From Novosphingobium sp. BW1 (GTDB lineage Bacteria; Pseudomonadota; Alphaproteobacteria; Sphingomonadales; Sphingomonadaceae), in assembly GCF_008107685.1 (NCBI RefSeq), contig NZ_VIRF01000058.1:248001-312000 (forward strand): 64,000 bases of DNA, written 5' to 3'. The notes beneath the pieces were generated by a model. The model searched no databases, was not told where the DNA came from, and was given only the letters and a program-made list of their open reading frames with translations. Of the stretch, positions 62,906 to 64,000 are shown in pieces. Both the position numbers and the translations under genes were made by a program. Position 1 is the stretch's first letter, and the number at the start of each line of letters is the position of its first letter.

Positions 62906-62937
62906 TACCCGCGCATCGGATAATCGTACAACGGATA
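62906..62937. promoter_or_regulatory. Two tandem regulon dyads between symporter and FAD oxidase
   Basis: TACCCG-CGCAT-CGGATA (62906-62922) has one mismatch. TAATCG-TACAA-CGGATA (62921-62937) has two. They start 91 bp upstream of the symporter and end 84 bp upstream of the oxidase, ideal for joint control. Confidence 0.62.
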
Positions 62938-63020
62938 ACGAAGATAGCGCCCTCGCCCACATGCGGCCGTCGGGCCAAGCATGTTGGTCGAAATTTTCGT
63001 TCCTTTAAAGAGAGACCGCA

Positions 63021-64000
63021 TGGCAAGCACGGCAAACGACACGACGATCATCGGCGCTCTGGAAAAGGCGCTCGGCCCGGATGCCGTCATCAGCACCGGC
63101 GAGAAGCTCGAATACTTCGCCAACGACGTCTACCGCACCGGAGAAAAGCCGCTGGCGGTGGTGCGCCCCGCGACGGTCGAGCTCCTGCAGGATGCCGTCA
63201 AGCTGTGCGGCGACGCGGGCATCGCGATGGTCCCACGCGGCGGCGGCGCGTCCTACACCGACGGCTACGTGCGCCAGGAAGGTGGCCACGTGCTGTTCGA
63301 TACCGGCGCGATCGACGCCATCGAGATTGATGAGCGCAACGCCATCGTGACCTGCGGCGCAGGCGTCACCTGGGCGAACCTCAAGACCGCGCTCGACGCC
63401 AAGGGCTTGCGCACCCCGTTCTGGGGTCCCTTCTCCGGCATCGCAGCGACAGTCGGCGGCAGCGTCAGCCAGAACACACTGAGCCACGGTACAACGATCC
63501 ACGGCATTTCGGCCCAGTCGGTGGTCTCGATGGACGTGGTTCTGGCCAGCGGTGCTCTCCTTTCGACCAGTTCGTCGAAGGCGACCCGCTTCTACGGCCC
63601 CGACCTCACCGGCCTGTTCACCGGCGACTGCGGCGTGTTCGGCATCAAGGCGCGCGTTCGCCTGCCGCTCCTGCCCGTACTTCCCAAGTTCGAATGCCTG
63701 AGCTTCGCCTTCGACAGCTTTGCCGACTACCACGCCGCCTCGCGCAAGGCCGCAGCCGCACGCCTGGATGACAGCCACTTTGGGCTCGACCTTGCCCTCT
63801 CGCAAGGCCAGATCGGCCGCCAGGAAGGCATGGGCGCGCGCATCAAGATTGCTGCGGACATCCTGCGCAAGGCTCCCAACAAGCTCAAGGGCGTCGCCCA
63901 GCTCGTGAAGATGGCATTCGCCGGTGAGAACCCGATGCGCGCCGGCGCCTACATGTGCCACTTCATTGTCGAAGGCGCGGACGACGACGAGGCCGCGCTC
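63021..64000 (+). CDS. VAO-type FAD-binding oxidoreductase, copy 2 (3' end outside the window)
   Basis: ATG at 63021; 326 residues visible and the frame is open to the edge. The FAD_binding_4 domain shows VPRGGGASYTDGYV and GVTWANLKTALDAKGLRTPFWGP, nearly the same wording as copy 1 at 28043 (PRGAGMSYTEAY; KGLRTPFWGP). Expected full length is about 540 residues. It is likely a hydroxy-acid or alcohol oxidase of the same pathway. Confidence 0.87.

Noticed and set aside
1..64000. CRISPR arrays, rRNA genes or riboswitches
   Set aside because: No regularly spaced repeats, rRNA signatures or recognisable riboswitch cores were seen.

Overview
The window is GC-rich, alphaproteobacterial-looking DNA, most likely from a sphingomonad such as Novosphingobium. 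The pointers are a conserved housekeeping run (lytic transglycosylase - rlpA - D-Ala-D-Ala carboxypeptidase - tmk - holB - metG - tatD - MBL hydrolase), a TonB-dependent receptor serving as the outer-membrane uptake route, and many ATGA/TAATG gene overlaps. The genus is an inference; no rRNA or other marker settles it.

Layout. (1) 1-1.8 kb: edge of a decayed genomic island, with a 5'-cut unknown gene, a truncated tyrosine integrase, and a tRNA-Ser(UGA) as the likely attachment site. (2) 1.9-10.3 kb: cell-wall and replication/translation housekeeping genes. (3) 10.3-15.3 kb: a phosphotransferase/P-loop kinase fusion and a two-subunit molybdenum hydroxylase of the isoquinoline 1-oxidoreductase type, preceded by a very small SUMF-like protein. 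(4) 15.3-55.1 kb: a large catabolic region. (5) 55.1-56.9 kb: decayed DNA with an internally deleted IS5-type transposase. (6) 56.9-64 kb: TonB receptor, SUMF-family protein, Gfo/Idh oxidoreductase, GPH/MFS symporter and the start of an FAD oxidase.

The catabolic region contains two isochorismatase-fold amidases, three PuuE-type NodB-fold hydrolases (the family of allantoinase and cyclic imide hydrolase), a hydantoinase/oxoprolinase A+B pair, a maleate-isomerase-family protein, two flavin monooxygenases, a Tat-exported amine oxidase, an exported alpha/beta hydrolase, two aldehyde dehydrogenases, several MDR and SDR dehydrogenases, and two VAO-type FAD oxidases. It also has a carbon-backbone module of aconitase-family large and small subunits, HMG-CoA-lyase-like and CaiB/BaiF CoA-transferase, plus an isocitrate-lyase/PEP-mutase lyase. 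The mix suggests oxidation and opening of an N-heterocycle, imide or lactam, removal of nitrogen, and cleavage of the resulting (alkyl)malate-like acid to central metabolites. The substrate is unknown, and no described pathway that I know matches the whole set.

Regulation. An IclR-family regulator (47.1 kb) sits inside the cluster. A 17-bp dyad TATCCG-N5-CGGATA, perfect at 51617-51633 and degenerate elsewhere, recurs in most intergenic promoter regions from 15.3 to 62.9 kb, apparently defining one regulon. A second 17-bp dyad, TATAGC-N5-GCTATA, lies between two divergent operons (19.1-24.9 and 25.0-34.9 kb) and may belong to the GntR/UTRA regulator at 19.1 kb.
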